Shown: positions 48,315-59,100 of the stretch, one piece after another
Position numbering within the stretch: position 1 is the stretch's first letter
Layout: the number at the start of each line of letters is the position of its first letter
Made by a program: the position numbers and the translations under genes
Assembly (NCBI GenBank): GCA_007827375.1
Contig: VISH01000002.1
Coordinates: 1,513,001 to 1,577,000 of the forward strand
Origin: Alteromonadaceae bacterium 2753L.S.0a.02
GTDB lineage: Bacteria; Pseudomonadota; Gammaproteobacteria; Pseudomonadales; Cellvibrionaceae
Length of the DNA stretch: 64,000 nt
Direction: 5' to 3'
The notes under the pieces: model-generated
The model's database searches: none
Seen by the model: only the letters and a program-made list of their open reading frames with translations
Told to the model about the DNA's origin: nothing

Positions 48315-49783
48315 GTATTATTAATGACATGCTGCGGGATCTTGATGATCGTTCCGCACCAGCTGGTGACACTTTTAACCTTAAAGCTGCAACAACCCAG
48401 GCTAAGCCATCGCCGACACGATTAATACTTATTTCGCTGGTGATACTTGCAATGAGCGTTATTGCGGTCAATCTTGGGTTCAACGAAGTATCTCAGCCCG
48501 CGCCACAAATTGTGTCAGACGAAGAAGAGCGCATTGCTCCAGGGCTTCACAACACGCTTACAGAAGATAAGCCTGGAACCGATATTTTGGTACACGAAAA
48601 TCTGCTTGGTGCATCACAACCTGATACTCAAACGGAGCCATATCTTAATAATGAAAAAGAGTTACCCGAGCAACCGATGCCAGCCCTTACCCTGGGTTCT
48701 GTTGAAAACGGTGAGCGAGCTGAGTCGGAGACAAGTCCTGGGAAGGGTGTGTCACTAAACTCAGCGCAGGAATTGCAAAATCAGCGCGATCCGATTCCGG
48801 AATATCTCGCACAGGCAGAATATGCCTTGGCGCACAACCGACTAACGCGCCCAGCCGGAGCCAGTGCCTACGATTATTACAAAAAAGTTTTGGCAATAGC
48901 GCCCAACCATGCGGCTGCAGCAGAGGGATTACAGACTGTTAATGAACGTTACGCTGAATTTATTCAGGTGCAAATTGAAAAAGGAAATTTAAAGCGGGCT
49001 GAAGTTTTAATATCGCGAGCTCAACACTTTAAATTCGTATTAGATGAGCAAAATTTCCAAGCACAGCTGGAACGTGCACAGCAAGATCAGCAGCAAGTAC
49101 TCGCGGAGAATTCCTCCAATCGAGTTTCCATTACCCCGACATTGAACTCCCAGGATGCCGCCGTTGCAGAAACGGCTTGGAGGAGTTTTAACGCTGGCCG
49201 GGAACAGCCCGCAATTTCCAGTTTACAAGCCTTCCTCTCTCAGTACCCTCAAGCGCGACAAACGCGCATACGCCTTTTTGAAATCCATATATTGCAAAAA
49301 GATTATCCGGCGGCACTCAGATTGTGCGACTACTTGAATGATCAACCTGTGCAACAGCAGTTTATGCGGGCGCGCGTATTTGCTGCACAAGGGCTACCGC
49401 AGCAGGCGTTGCAGCAATTGGAAGCAACGGGTTCTCGTGAATTGAAAGATATGCTTGCGGCAGGCGTTGTCGATAAAAAGCTTTTTGAGCAGTACAGCGC
49501 GTTGCAGGCAGCTATTTATCAGGCCACGAAAAATCACCTGGCTGCTGTGGAAAAGTATCAAATGCTGGTTGCCTTTGCACCAGACAACGCCAGCTATTGG
49601 TTGGGGTATGCGGTAAGTTCAGATGCTTTGGGTCACTACGAAAACGCCTTAGGGGCTTATCAACGTCTGGCGATTTCGAGCAATCTTGAAAAGAAACTCC
49701 GCACTTTTGTCAACGAGCGGGTAAGCTCCTTAAAGAAATTGATTCCAGAAAATAGCGGTAATGTTGCTACGGGTGATTTTTAA
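48311..49783 (+). CDS. mshN: MSHA biogenesis protein MshN (TPR protein)
   Basis: A 490-residue single-pass membrane protein. It begins with MSIINDMLRDLDDR, the hallmark MshN N-terminus. A transmembrane helix lies near 38-57, a Glu/Pro-rich linker follows, and the C-terminal half is made of TPR-type helices. ATG 48311 overlaps the mshM stop; an in-frame start at 48251 lies inside mshM and lacks similarity. Confidence 0.88.
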   Translation: MSIINDMLRDLDDRSAPAGDTFNLKAATTQAKPSPTRLILISLVILAMSVIAVNLGFNEVSQPAPQIVSDEEERIAPGLHNTLTEDKPGTDILVHENLLGASQPDTQTEPYLNNEKELPEQPMPALTLGSVENGERAESETSPGKGVSLNSAQELQNQRDPIPEYLAQAEYALAHNRLTRPAGASAYDYYKKVLAIAPNHAAAAEGLQTVNERYAEFIQVQIEKGNLKRAEVLISRAQHFKFVLDEQNFQAQLERAQQDQQQVLAENSSNRVSITPTLNSQDAAVAETAWRSFNAGREQPAISSLQAFLSQYPQARQTRIRLFEIHILQKDYPAALRLCDYLNDQPVQQQFMRARVFAAQGLPQQALQQLEATGSRELKDMLAAGVVDKKLFEQYSALQAAIYQATKNHLAAVEKYQMLVAFAPDNASYWLGYAVSSDALGHYENALGAYQRLAISSNLEKKLRTFVNERVSSLKKLIPENSGNVATGDF

Positions 49784-49801
49784 TGGCGAGGTTCATACAC
49801 T

Positions 49802-51544
49802 ATGAGTGAGGCTCCCAAGCGAATTCGCCTCGGCGACTTATTAGTAGCGCAGCAGTTGATTACCGAAGATCAATTGCAATCAGCCTTGCGCGAACAAAAA
49901 TCCACCGGTCGCAAATTGGGGCGGCAATTGGTGGAAATGGGATATGTTGAAGAAAATGCCCTGCTATCGCTGCTGTCTCGTCAACTTGACATTCCATTTA
50001 TCGAGCTCAAACAGTTTCGCTTCGATCGAGATTTGGTGCAGTCATTACCTGAGAGTTTGGCGCGACGCTACCGTGTGATGATTTTAAAAGAGGAGCCCGA
50101 TAGCATTCTGCTGGGTATGTCTGACCCCACCGATATATTCGGCTTAGATGAACTGCAAAAAGTTATTCACAAACCGATTAAAACGGCGGTAGTTAGAGAA
50201 TCTGAACTGCTCGATATACTCGATATTGCCTACTCCCGTGCGGATGAAATCGCATCGCTCGCAGAGCAACTCGATGAGGAGCTGGAAGCCGATGCTGTCG
50301 ACCTGTCCGATATCATCACCGATGCTACCGACACAGATGCCCCCGTTGTTAAACTCCTGCAAAAAATATTTGAAGAAGCGATTAGCACCAAGGCATCGGA
50401 TATACATATCGAACCCGATGAAAATGTGCTGCGAATTCGTCAGCGCATTGATGGTGTGTTGGTTGAGCAGGTGATGAATGAAAAACGCATTGCCGGTGCC
50501 CTGGTGGTGCGCTTGAAATTAATGTCGAGTTTGGATATTTCTGAAAAACGTCTTCCTCAAGACGGACGTTTTAATTTAAAAGTATCGGGCCACAATATTG
50601 ATGTACGTCTTTCCACCATGCCGGTACAGTTCGGTGAATCGGTGGTTATGCGTATTCTCGATCACACCGAAGGCGTGCGTCCTTTGAACAAGGTAGGTAT
50701 GCCAGAAACCTATATACAACGCTTCCGGCATATCATTACGCGGCCTCACGGCTTAGTGTTGGTAACCGGGCCAACAGGTAGTGGTAAAACCACCACCCTC
50801 TATGGTGCGCTTTCTGAACTAAATACCCCGGAAAAGAAAATAATTACGGTGGAAGACCCGGTGGAATATCGCCTGCCGCGCATCAGTCAAGTACAGGTGC
50901 ATGAGAAAATCGGGCTCGATTTTGGCACTGTGCTCAGGGCCACTTTGCGACAGGACCCAGATATTCTCCTGGTGGGTGAGATTCGCGATTCGGTCTCGGC
51001 AGAAATAGCGCTGCGCGCCGCTATGACTGGCCATATGGTGCTTTCCACCTTACACACCAACGATGCTGTTACATCGGCGCTGCGTTTGGTGGATATGGGC
51101 GTAGACCCTTTCTTGGTAGCGTCGAGCCTTAAAGCCATTGTTGCACAACGTTTGGTTCGAAAGGTGTGTGAAAGCTGTGCGGTTACTCACAAGCTCAGCG
51201 CTCAGGAACAAAGCCTGCTGCACCGTCTGAAAAAGGATCACGATCTCAGTATCGCAAGTTTTCGACGAGGGCAGGGGTGCGCGCATTGCTATAACACCGG
51301 GTATCGTGGTCGTATAGGTGTCTTTGAATTACTCGAAATTAACAATGCCATGGCCAATGCCTTACGAGATAACAGCGTGAGGAAATTTAATGACGCGGCA
51401 CACAGTGATAAAAATTATCGACCATTGAGTGCCAGCGCCTTGGACTTTGCCATGCAGGGAATTACTACCCTAGACGAGGTACTGCGGGTATCCGCGCAAA
51501 TTGAAGATGAAAGCCTGGCCGATATTGCCGAATACGATCAATAA
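49802..51544 (+). CDS. mshE: MSHA pilus extension ATPase MshE
   Basis: A 580-residue GspE/PilB-type hexameric ATPase that powers pilus extension. The N-terminus has the c-di-GMP-binding MshEN motif (RLGDLL...QLQSALREQ...LGRQL, residues 9-40), repeated weakly later. The core shows Walker A GPTGSGKTT (K329), the Asp box and Walker B DILLVGEIRD, and a His box. The zinc-binding tetracysteine is present (CESC...CAHC). Pilus activity is therefore expected to respond to c-di-GMP. Confidence 0.96.
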   Translation: MSEAPKRIRLGDLLVAQQLITEDQLQSALREQKSTGRKLGRQLVEMGYVEENALLSLLSRQLDIPFIELKQFRFDRDLVQSLPESLARRYRVMILKEEPDSILLGMSDPTDIFGLDELQKVIHKPIKTAVVRESELLDILDIAYSRADEIASLAEQLDEELEADAVDLSDIITDATDTDAPVVKLLQKIFEEAISTKASDIHIEPDENVLRIRQRIDGVLVEQVMNEKRIAGALVVRLKLMSSLDISEKRLPQDGRFNLKVSGHNIDVRLSTMPVQFGESVVMRILDHTEGVRPLNKVGMPETYIQRFRHIITRPHGLVLVTGPTGSGKTTTLYGALSELNTPEKKIITVEDPVEYRLPRISQVQVHEKIGLDFGTVLRATLRQDPDILLVGEIRDSVSAEIALRAAMTGHMVLSTLHTNDAVTSALRLVDMGVDPFLVASSLKAIVAQRLVRKVCESCAVTHKLSAQEQSLLHRLKKDHDLSIASFRRGQGCAHCYNTGYRGRIGVFELLEINNAMANALRDNSVRKFNDAAHSDKNYRPLSASALDFAMQGITTLDEVLRVSAQIEDESLADIAEYDQ

Positions 51545-51564
51545 ACTAAAAATCTTAGCTAACC

Positions 51565-52794
51565 ATGCCGCAATTTAAATTTGAAGGTCGTACTAATCAG
51601 GGGCAGCCCATCAAAGGCGAGCTCGCTGGTGCAACGGTGGATGCGATTGCGGCGCAATTGGTTGGGCGTGGCGTAACGCCACTTAAAATAGAGGAGGTTT
51701 CGCTCGGCGCAAACATTATAAAAAAAATAGATGCATTTCTGGGTGCAGAAAAAGTTACCGTAGTCGAACTGGTCATGTTTTGTCGCCAGATGTATACCAT
51801 TACCAAAGCGGGTATTCCTTTAACGCGGGGTATTCGTGGTTTGGCAGCCGGAATACGCCATGAGCACTTGCGCAATGTGCTTAATGATGTGGCGGAAAAG
51901 CTAGAATCGGGGATGAGTTTAAGTCGTGCCATGCACCATTATCCCAAAGTATTCAATTCCTTATTTGTGAGCATGATCAATGTTGGGGAATCCAGCGGAA
52001 AGCTCGACGAAATTTTTCGCCAAATCGGGTTTTATTTGGAGCGCGACGAGGATACCCGTAAGAGTGTTAAAGCTGCGATGCGCTACCCCTCTTTTGTACT
52101 CACGGCCCTAGCGATTGCAATGGTGGTAATTAATGTTTATGTCATACCCCCGTTTGCTGCGATGTTTTCGCAATTTGGAGCCGACCTTCCGGTGGTGACC
52201 AAAATACTTATAGGTACGTCGAATCTTTTTACCAACTATTGGATGATTTTAGCGGGGATAGCGGTGGTTGTGACTGGTGGACTCATTTATTTTCTGCGTA
52301 CCGAACAAGGTGCTCTTTTGTGGGGGCGCTACAAGCTTCGTTTACCGGTCGTAGGTGGCTTGATTGAGAGGGCATCCATGGCTCGCTACGCGCGAAGCTT
52401 TTCATTGATGTTAAAAGCCGGAGTACCCATTACTCAAGCCTTGAGTTTGTGTGCTACAGCAATCGACAATCCCTATCTCAGTCAAAAAATACGTACTATT
52501 CGCCAAGGCGTCGAGCGGGGTGAAACCTTACTCCGTACTCACCTACAAGCGGAATTGTTTACACCATTGGTATTGCAGATGGTCGCTGTGGGCGAGGAGA
52601 GTGGGCAGGTGGACGGTCTATTGCAGGAGGTGGCGGAATTTTACGAACGCGAGGTGGAATATGACTTAAAAACGCTCACCGATCGCATCGAACCTATACT
52701 CATCGTGATACTGGCTGTTTTTGTGACTGTGTTAGCGCTTGGTATCTTTTTGCCATTGTGGAGTATGTATGACGTTCAAACAGGTAGAGCTTAA
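51565..52794 (+). CDS. mshG: MSHA platform protein MshG (GspF/PilC-like)
   Basis: A 409-residue inner-membrane platform protein with two GspF repeats and three or so transmembrane helices (about 170-195, 222-245, 375-400). Signature segments are FCRQMYTITKAGIPL, VGESSGKLDEIFRQ and the second-repeat VGEESGQVDGLL. Starts 20 nt after mshE and overlaps mshF by 26 nt. Confidence 0.95.
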   Translation: MPQFKFEGRTNQGQPIKGELAGATVDAIAAQLVGRGVTPLKIEEVSLGANIIKKIDAFLGAEKVTVVELVMFCRQMYTITKAGIPLTRGIRGLAAGIRHEHLRNVLNDVAEKLESGMSLSRAMHHYPKVFNSLFVSMINVGESSGKLDEIFRQIGFYLERDEDTRKSVKAAMRYPSFVLTALAIAMVVINVYVIPPFAAMFSQFGADLPVVTKILIGTSNLFTNYWMILAGIAVVVTGGLIYFLRTEQGALLWGRYKLRLPVVGGLIERASMARYARSFSLMLKAGVPITQALSLCATAIDNPYLSQKIRTIRQGVERGETLLRTHLQAELFTPLVLQMVAVGEESGQVDGLLQEVAEFYEREVEYDLKTLTDRIEPILIVILAVFVTVLALGIFLPLWSMYDVQTGRA

Positions 52795-53314
52795 TCCAAA
52801 GTTGGCGAATGGATTCAGCCTGTTTGAAATGCTTGTTGTAATAATCGTTATTGGACTACTTATTTACGCATCCTTTCCGCACTACTTTTCAACGATTGAA
52901 AACTCCAAGGGGAGGGTGTTGGAATTTCAGGCAGCCACCTTTGCCCGTACTATCGAAAATCTCTACGGAAAATCGAGAATGAGCGGCGCTAGAGAAGTGG
53001 CCTTAAACGGAATAACAATTTATATGAATGAACGAGGTTGGCCTGCTTCGACATCAAAAGAAACATCTCTGAAGTCCTATAATCAATCGCCCAAAGAGTG
53101 CGAGTTACTTTGGAAGGGAATATTTCAAAATGCACCCGAGAGCGTAATAGTTAACACTGAAAGCCGTACAAATAGTAATAAGAATGCAGATTTTGAAATC
53201 TTTTCTATAAACGGTCGAATTTGTCGATATGAGTTAGTGGGTAAGCAAGACGAGCGCTATTTCTTCGACTATGATCTTAGAACGGGAGAGGTTACGGTAC
53301 ACAGTCCTCAATGA
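52769..53314 (+). CDS. mshF: MSHA pseudopilin-like protein MshF
   Basis: About 181 residues. Prepilin-like leader LANG|FSLFEMLVVIIVIGLLIYASF with Glu at +5, then a globular domain with two cysteines (KECEL, RICRY). ATG 52769 is preceded by GGAG and overlaps the mshG end; the open frame from 52739 lies inside mshG. Identity rests on locus order and weak similarity. Confidence 0.78.
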   Translation: MTFKQVELNPKLANGFSLFEMLVVIIVIGLLIYASFPHYFSTIENSKGRVLEFQAATFARTIENLYGKSRMSGAREVALNGITIYMNERGWPASTSKETSLKSYNQSPKECELLWKGIFQNAPESVIVNTESRTNSNKNADFEIFSINGRICRYELVGKQDERYFFDYDLRTGEVTVHSPQ

Positions 53315-53473
53315 ATTTTCGGCGATTGTGGTGTGGCGTTTTTTTGGTGAATTTGAGTCCTTGGGCTAAGGTTTGATATTCGTCAAAAATTTGGCGTCGG
53401 CACGAAGCCAGTGCAGCGCGAGCTGCTAGTCTTTAGATAACATTATTTTAGTATTATAGGTGGAGACAACTCT
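53315..53473. promoter_or_regulatory. Region upstream of the major MSHA pilin gene
   Basis: A 160-bp gap, the largest within the msh run. It holds a GNRA-loop hairpin GCAGC-GCGA-GCTGC (53413-53426) and a following AT-rich stretch. A separate promoter or RNA-stabilising element for the abundant pilin is likely but not fixed. Confidence 0.4.
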
Positions 53474-53920
53474 ATGAACGGTAAACAATCAGGTTTTACG
53501 CTAATCGAACTGATTGCGGTACTTGTAATTCTTGGAATATTGGCGGCGACTGCCGTGCCAAGATTTATTGATCTGTCAGATGAAGCGCAAACCGCTGCAG
53601 TTAATAGCTTAGCCGGCAGCCTGGAAAGTGCTTCAGCATTAAACCATGCCGTAGATATTGCTAATGAAGCAGGTTTGACTTCTGATTCTTTTACAAACGT
53701 TACTACTTGTGCTGGGGCAGAAGCACTGTTGACCAAAAACTTAGATAGTAAGTACACAATTGTTGATAACTCGGGCTCAAGTGACCCGATAGGTGATAAA
53801 GAAACTAGAGTATGCACTCTGAGAGCTTGGCCTGTTGATAGCGACGGAAACGCAATTACTTCGGGTACCCCGCTCGCTGAAGCAACGTTCGCGGTAATAG
53901 GCGCAGCAGGTGCTACCTAA
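53474..53920 (+). CDS. mshA: MSHA major pilin MshA
   Basis: A 148-residue prepilin with a very short leader (MNGKQSG) and mature N-terminus FTLIELIAVLVILGILAATAVPRFIDLS, the MshA/MshB type. Two cysteines (TTCAG, RVCTL) form the probable D-region loop. The ribosome-binding site GGTGGAG fits high expression. Only one MshA/MshB-like pilin gene is present; Vibrio has two. Confidence 0.9.
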   Translation: MNGKQSGFTLIELIAVLVILGILAATAVPRFIDLSDEAQTAAVNSLAGSLESASALNHAVDIANEAGLTSDSFTNVTTCAGAEALLTKNLDSKYTIVDNSGSSDPIGDKETRVCTLRAWPVDSDGNAITSGTPLAEATFAVIGAAGAT

Positions 53921-53926
53921 AATTTA

Positions 53927-54349
53927 ATGGTTAAAACGCATCTCCGCTCTCAACGTGGATTTACACTGATGGAGCTGGTTATTGTTCTGGTACTTGTTGG
54001 AATATTATCAGTGTCCGTGCTTGGTGGGCGAGCACCATCAAAAACCATGCAACTCCAATCAAGCCGCGACCAGTTGGTCGCGGCTTTTTATTCTGCGCAA
54101 CAACTTGCGATGGCCCGTACCGGCAATGTGCAGCTTTCCACCGGCACACAAATCGATATTCGACTGGGTGGAAGTAGCGTAAAGGCCGGTGGGGTGCAGT
54201 ACCCCATCTCATTGCCTGCCAATGTTACGTTAACTTCCGCCAGTTTCACCTTTAATCGTTTGGGTCAAACGACGGCCAATACGCTTACTTTGAGTAAAAA
54301 CGGCAGTAGCGTAACCGTAGATGTTGAGTCATCCGGTTATGTGCGCTAG
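53927..54349 (+). CDS. mshC: MSHA minor pilin MshC
   Basis: A 140-residue minor pilin with prepilin site RSQRG|FTLMELVIVLVLVGILSVSVL and a short beta-rich domain (GspH-like). It starts 6 nt after the mshA stop. Codons 46-55 encode a perfect terminator-like hairpin (see separate entry), which may limit expression of this and later genes. Confidence 0.87.
   Translation: MVKTHLRSQRGFTLMELVIVLVLVGILSVSVLGGRAPSKTMQLQSSRDQLVAAFYSAQQLAMARTGNVQLSTGTQIDIRLGGSSVKAGGVQYPISLPANVTLTSASFTFNRLGQTTANTLTLSKNGSSVTVDVESSGYVR
54061..54090 (+). terminator. Intrinsic-terminator hairpin inside the mshC coding sequence
   Basis: AAGCCGCGACCA (54061-54072) pairs perfectly with TGGTCGCGGCTT (54075-54086), a 12-bp GC-rich stem with its T-tract TTTTTA directly after (54085-54090). 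It lies about 140 nt past the mshA stop codon, on the coding strand. Structure is seen directly; action as a partial terminator is inferred. Confidence 0.7.
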
Positions 54350-54447
54350 CAGGAGTTCCAAAGAACAGCCATTGAGGGCTTGTGTTAACCTCGTTCAAAG
54401 AGTTATAAAAATTATTCTATTAAACTAATCAGTAATTAGGCGTTGCT

Positions 54448-54918
54448 GTGATTCAATTATCAACCAGTAAAGGCGTAACGCTTATTGAAACCATTGTTTT
54501 TTTGGTAGTTATCGCCACGGCATTAACAGCGTTGGCGATTGTATTTAACGAGAGCGTTATTAGATCTGTCGACCCGGTCGTTCGCTTACGGGCGCTGGAA
54601 TTGGCGCAGGCACAACTTGACGAAATTCTCGCACGTAAATTCGATGAAAACACTCCAACCGGGGGTGTTCCTGCCTGTGGCACCACTGGGGCACCTGCGT
54701 GTCTGGGCATCGTGCCAGATAGCGATTTTGATGATGTGGGCGATTATGACGGCTTTACTGACAGCAGTAATCCGCAGCACACGATAACAGTCAGCGTGGT
54801 AGATGCTGGTAGTGATTTGGGCCTCTCGAGCAATGAGCTCGCACGCTTGATTACAGTGAATGTTTCTCTTCCAAATGGGAACCTGCTCACCCTAAGCGCC
54901 TTTAAGGCAAACTTTTAA
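54448..54918 (+). CDS. mshD: MSHA minor pilin MshD
   Basis: A 156-residue minor pilin (PilV/GspI-like) starting at GTG 54448 with TTAGG 8 nt before it. Prepilin site STSKG|VTLIETIVFLVVIATALTAL. RALELAQAQLDEILARKFDENTP is typical of MshD. A gap of 98 nt separates it from mshC. Confidence 0.88.
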   Translation: MIQLSTSKGVTLIETIVFLVVIATALTALAIVFNESVIRSVDPVVRLRALELAQAQLDEILARKFDENTPTGGVPACGTTGAPACLGIVPDSDFDDVGDYDGFTDSSNPQHTITVSVVDAGSDLGLSSNELARLITVNVSLPNGNLLTLSAFKANF

Positions 54919-54924
54919 ACTGAG

Positions 54925-55731
54925 ATGGCGAGTATAGCGAAAATTCACAACCGCGGATTCACACTGGTGGAATTGATTGCTGTATTGGTCATATTGGGAA
55001 TAGTCGCAGCAATAGGCAGCTCGTTTGTCGTTACGACGGTCAATAGTTACGATAAATCGGAAAAACGCAGCAAGCTTATTGCTCGCGGGCGGGTCGCAAT
55101 TGAGCAAATTACACGCGAGTTACGACAAGCCTTACCTTATTCTTTGCGAGTGAGCGCCAGCGGAAACTGTTTGGAATATATGCCGATAGTGGCTGGCGCT
55201 AATTACCGTGGTCGTGTCCCAGATGCCGAAAATCTGGCACCACTTTCTAATAGTATCTCCACCTCACCCTTCGAGTTGGGCTTGGGCAGTGCCAGCCATG
55301 CAGTTGTAGGCGCATTAAGTGCCGCAGAGGTATACAGTACTGCAATGCCTGCCGCTCGAGTTGCTATATCGGCATTGGTTGGGTCCAGTCCATACACTCA
55401 GATAACTCTAAGTGCGAGTCATCGCTTTCTCCGTCAATCTATTAATTCCCGCGTTTTTATTGCTGATGATCCTCGCCGTTACTGTTTACGGGGTACCCTG
55501 TTGGAACAGTACAGTGGATATGGTTTAAATACCGGAGGCATGGACGATACCATTCCCAGCGGTGCAAATACCTCACTCCTGGCAGAAAACGTCGCAACTG
55601 ACAGTATCGCCTTTTCTCTTTCGCCAGGTAGTGAAGATCGAAATACTGCAATTCGAATCGCGCTTGTCTTTAGTGAGCGAGGTGAGCGGGTAGCGCTTTA
55701 TCAGGAGGTATTGTTGAGAAATGTTCCCTGA
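54925..55731 (+). CDS. mshO: MSHA minor pilin MshO
   Basis: A 268-residue minor pilin (PilW/GspJ-like). Prepilin site NRG|FTLVELIAVLVILGIVAAIGSS, then ARGRVAIEQITRELRQALPYSLRVS, and a conserved CLEYMPI stretch typical of MshO. It overlaps mshP by 11 nt. Confidence 0.9.
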   Translation: MASIAKIHNRGFTLVELIAVLVILGIVAAIGSSFVVTTVNSYDKSEKRSKLIARGRVAIEQITRELRQALPYSLRVSASGNCLEYMPIVAGANYRGRVPDAENLAPLSNSISTSPFELGLGSASHAVVGALSAAEVYSTAMPAARVAISALVGSSPYTQITLSASHRFLRQSINSRVFIADDPRRYCLRGTLLEQYSGYGLNTGGMDDTIPSGANTSLLAENVATDSIAFSLSPGSEDRNTAIRIALVFSERGERVALYQEVLLRNVP

Positions 55732-56149
55732 TACGGCTCGTAAACAACACGGTTTTTTAATTCCGCTGGCGCTGATTCTATTGGTAGGAATTTCTTTTTT
55801 AGCCATCGCGGTAAACCGCTTGAGCGCGCAAAGTGGTAGTTCTGCGACACTTGAAGGATTATCTGCACAAGCATTTTATGCAGCGGAAAGTGGCGGTCAG
55901 CGAGGTATGCACCTGTTATTTTTAAATGCCACGAATCGCGGCCAAACCACTTCAAACTGCGTTACCTTAAACGGCAGCTCTCACGATTTTGACGGCGTAA
56001 CAGGTTTAAACTTATGCGGTGTAGATATTACTTGTACGGCAACAACAATAGACACTACAACTTATTATACAGTAACAAGCGCAGCTACCTGTGGCGCCGG
56101 TGATTTTCTCGCTGAGCGAACCATACAAATTTCATCGTATATGCAATAG
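55721..56149 (+). CDS. mshP: MSHA minor pilin-like protein MshP
   Basis: A 142-residue PilX/GspK-like protein. A hydrophobic helix after KQHG (FLIPLALILLVGISFLAI) is followed by AFYAAESGGQRGMHLL, the MshP/PilX signature. Five cysteines lie in the C-terminal part. It is followed 3 nt later by mshQ. Confidence 0.85.
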   Translation: MFPDTARKQHGFLIPLALILLVGISFLAIAVNRLSAQSGSSATLEGLSAQAFYAAESGGQRGMHLLFLNATNRGQTTSNCVTLNGSSHDFDGVTGLNLCGVDITCTATTIDTTTYYTVTSAATCGAGDFLAERTIQISSYMQ

Positions 56150-56152
56150 CTT

Positions 56153-59100
56153 ATGAGCGTGAGCAGGGTGAAAAATATTATACAGAGGTTACTCCAAACG
56201 ATAGGGATATTGTCTATAACGACAAGTTTTGCTAGCGCGCAAGATTGCAGTGAAATATTTCCAGGCGCGGCCCAGAACAGTAATCCCAGTGGGGATGTAA
56301 TTATTCAGTGGAACTCCCAATTGCTAAATACCCCGGGGAACACCGTAGTCACGAGAACCTTTACTGATAATGCAGGCCCTAATCGAAGTTGCGGTAGCGT
56401 TTCATGTACTTCCATTAACAACACAGTTCCCAGCAGCGTTAAAAACAGCTATAACAATTTCGATGGTAATATTTCCCTAGGATCTAACCAAACAAGAACG
56501 CGATTTCCAGGACAGTACGGCAGTTTAACTCTGGGGTACAACTCTACGCTTAACTTAACTCCGGGTGTATACACATTTAGCAGTAACTTTAACATGGGTT
56601 CGGATTCCAGGATTGTCGTATCAAGCCCTGGAAGTGTAACTATCTTTGTACAAGGAGATATCACACTTAATAATGCAGCTCAAATTAATAGTGCTAATTC
56701 GAATCGTTATGTATTCTTATATAGCCACGGTTCTACCGTATTTGGGTCGAGCGCGACAGTTAATGCTGTTGTATATTCTCGTTTTAATTTTACGATGCAA
56801 AATGGCGCAGCTGTAGTTGGTGCAGTTACATCCCGATTCAATCTAACATTAAATAGTGCTTCCACGATTACATATGACTCCAGCTCAGTAACCAATACTA
56901 ATTACGACGATTTTTGTAATCAATATGTTTCTCCCAATCTCGTAGCTGAATGGCGGCTCGATGAATTGACTTGGAGCGGCGCGGCCGATGAGGTGCTCGA
57001 CAACTCTGGCAATAATTTGCACGGTCGCGCGCGCGATCCGTACGGCGCGACGGTGGAGCTACCCCAAACAAGTTTAACCCTTCCTGCGATCGTGGGTAGC
57101 CCTGGAACCTGTCGTTACGGCGATTTTAAAGGTTCTGCCGATGGCTTCGTGCAAATTGATGACCCAGGTACCGGCTCAATATTAGATCTCAGTGAATACA
57201 GCGTAACGTCGTGGATATACGCAAGGCGTTGGGCTACGTCGGGCTTAATGACCATTGTTTCCAAAGACGAAAATTTTGAATATCACTTAAACAACAATGG
57301 CCAGGTTAATTGGTGGTGGGGAGGAGGTTCTCAAGAGCTTACAACTGGCGTTAGCGTTCCCATAAACGCATGGCATCACATTGCCATTACTTACGAGTCT
57401 GGAACTCAGGCCATTTATATTGACGGTATTCTTGAAGCCAGTCATAACGACAGCAATGCGGTTACCTTAAATAACGACCCAGTGCTTATCGGTATCGACC
57501 TGGATTTTCAATCTCGCCTTTTCGACGGCTTCATTGATGAAGTGCGTATTTACGATGGCCCCTTGAGTCAGGCCGATGTTAATACTGTGATGAATGAGAC
57601 GCATCCCTGTATTCCTGAAAATTTATTGGACCATTTTATAATTGATGTCGGCGCAGGCAGTGCCAGCACCTGCATTCCAACCCAAATTACCATCACTGCA
57701 GAAGACGCCAGCGATAATACCTTGCTGGATTATGTTGGAGATATCGAAATTACCACTTCAACGGGCAACGGAAGTTGGTCTGCAACATCAAATCCCTTAG
57801 ATGCGCAAGGTGCCTTAACGCCCGGTGTAGCAGACAGTGGCGACGCCAGCTACGAATTTGAAGTAAGCGAGGCCGATCAAGGTTCGATTATTTTAAATCT
57901 CGGTAATAGCCATGCAGAAGCGCTCTCCATTACCGTAGAAGATGCCGGCGCTGGCGTGACTATCACTTCGGGCGCATTAACGTTTAGCGAAAACGCTTTT
58001 GTTGTTAATGTCACAGATTCACTGGGTAACGATGTTGTTGCTGGGCGCGATCATAATTTTCAGATACAAATGATCCGCAACGATCCCGATACCGGTAGTT
58101 GCGGCCCTGCAACTGAATATGACGTCGCCACTGTAAAAATGTGGTTATCGCGAGATTCCAGTGATCCAGGTGGCGCAGCTCCTGCTGCGTTAACAGCATC
58201 TGAAACAGAAACTCTGCCCGACACTGAACCGGCAGCCGCGAATCTCACACTGCCATTTATCGACGGTATCGCAAATTTCAGTTTGCAAACATCCGATGTT
58301 GGCCGCTATGCCCTGCAGTTTAAAGACGATAATTCCGGGTTTTCCGATTTGGCGATTAGCGGCGGCAGCAGCACACTAGTGGCTCGTCCCTTTGGGTTTG
58401 ATGTACAAGGCACGGGTAATCCAGGGGCGAGCCTTGCAACCGGTCCAGTATTCACGGTAGCAGGCCAGGATTTTTCCGCAACAGTGAGAGCCGTAATATG
58501 GCAGGCGGCGGATGACGCTGACGATAATGGCATAGCCGACGGCCACAATGACAACGACCCAACAAATAATGCAAATCTTGCCGATAACTCAGAGGCTGTG
58601 AGTTTTGGCTCTGAAACTCCGTCTGAGGGGGTGCAGCTCAGTGAAACATTGCAATTGCCTGTTGCGGGAAATGATCCTGGGTTGGCTACCAGCGCTACTC
58701 CCGACGGTCGACAACTGAGGGCATTTACTTCGGGTATTGCTGCTACATCCACAATCTATTTTTCTGAAGTGGGTGTAATCGAGCTTGAAGCGCGGGTGTT
58801 GAGCGGTGACTACCTAAATACAGGTAGTACCTTTAGCAACCGTATTCAGGGGCGCTCGGGTTACGTTGGGCGATTTGTTCCGAATCACTTTGCAGTGGTG
58901 CCGTCAGCAATAAACGCTGCGTGTGGAACTGCCGGCTTCAGTTACATGGAGCAGGCGTTTAGCACAAATTACGTTTTAGATGCGCGCAACCTCGCAAATC
59001 AGCTTACCCAAAACTATACCGCTGATTTTGCAAGGCTCGACCCTGCAGCCGGATTGGGTACTATCAATTACGCTGCCATTGATACCGCAAGTTCAACACA

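Noticed and set aside
53389..53420. Sigma-54-like GGCACG motif upstream of mshA
   Set aside because: The distance between GG and GC is two bases too long for a -24/-12 promoter.
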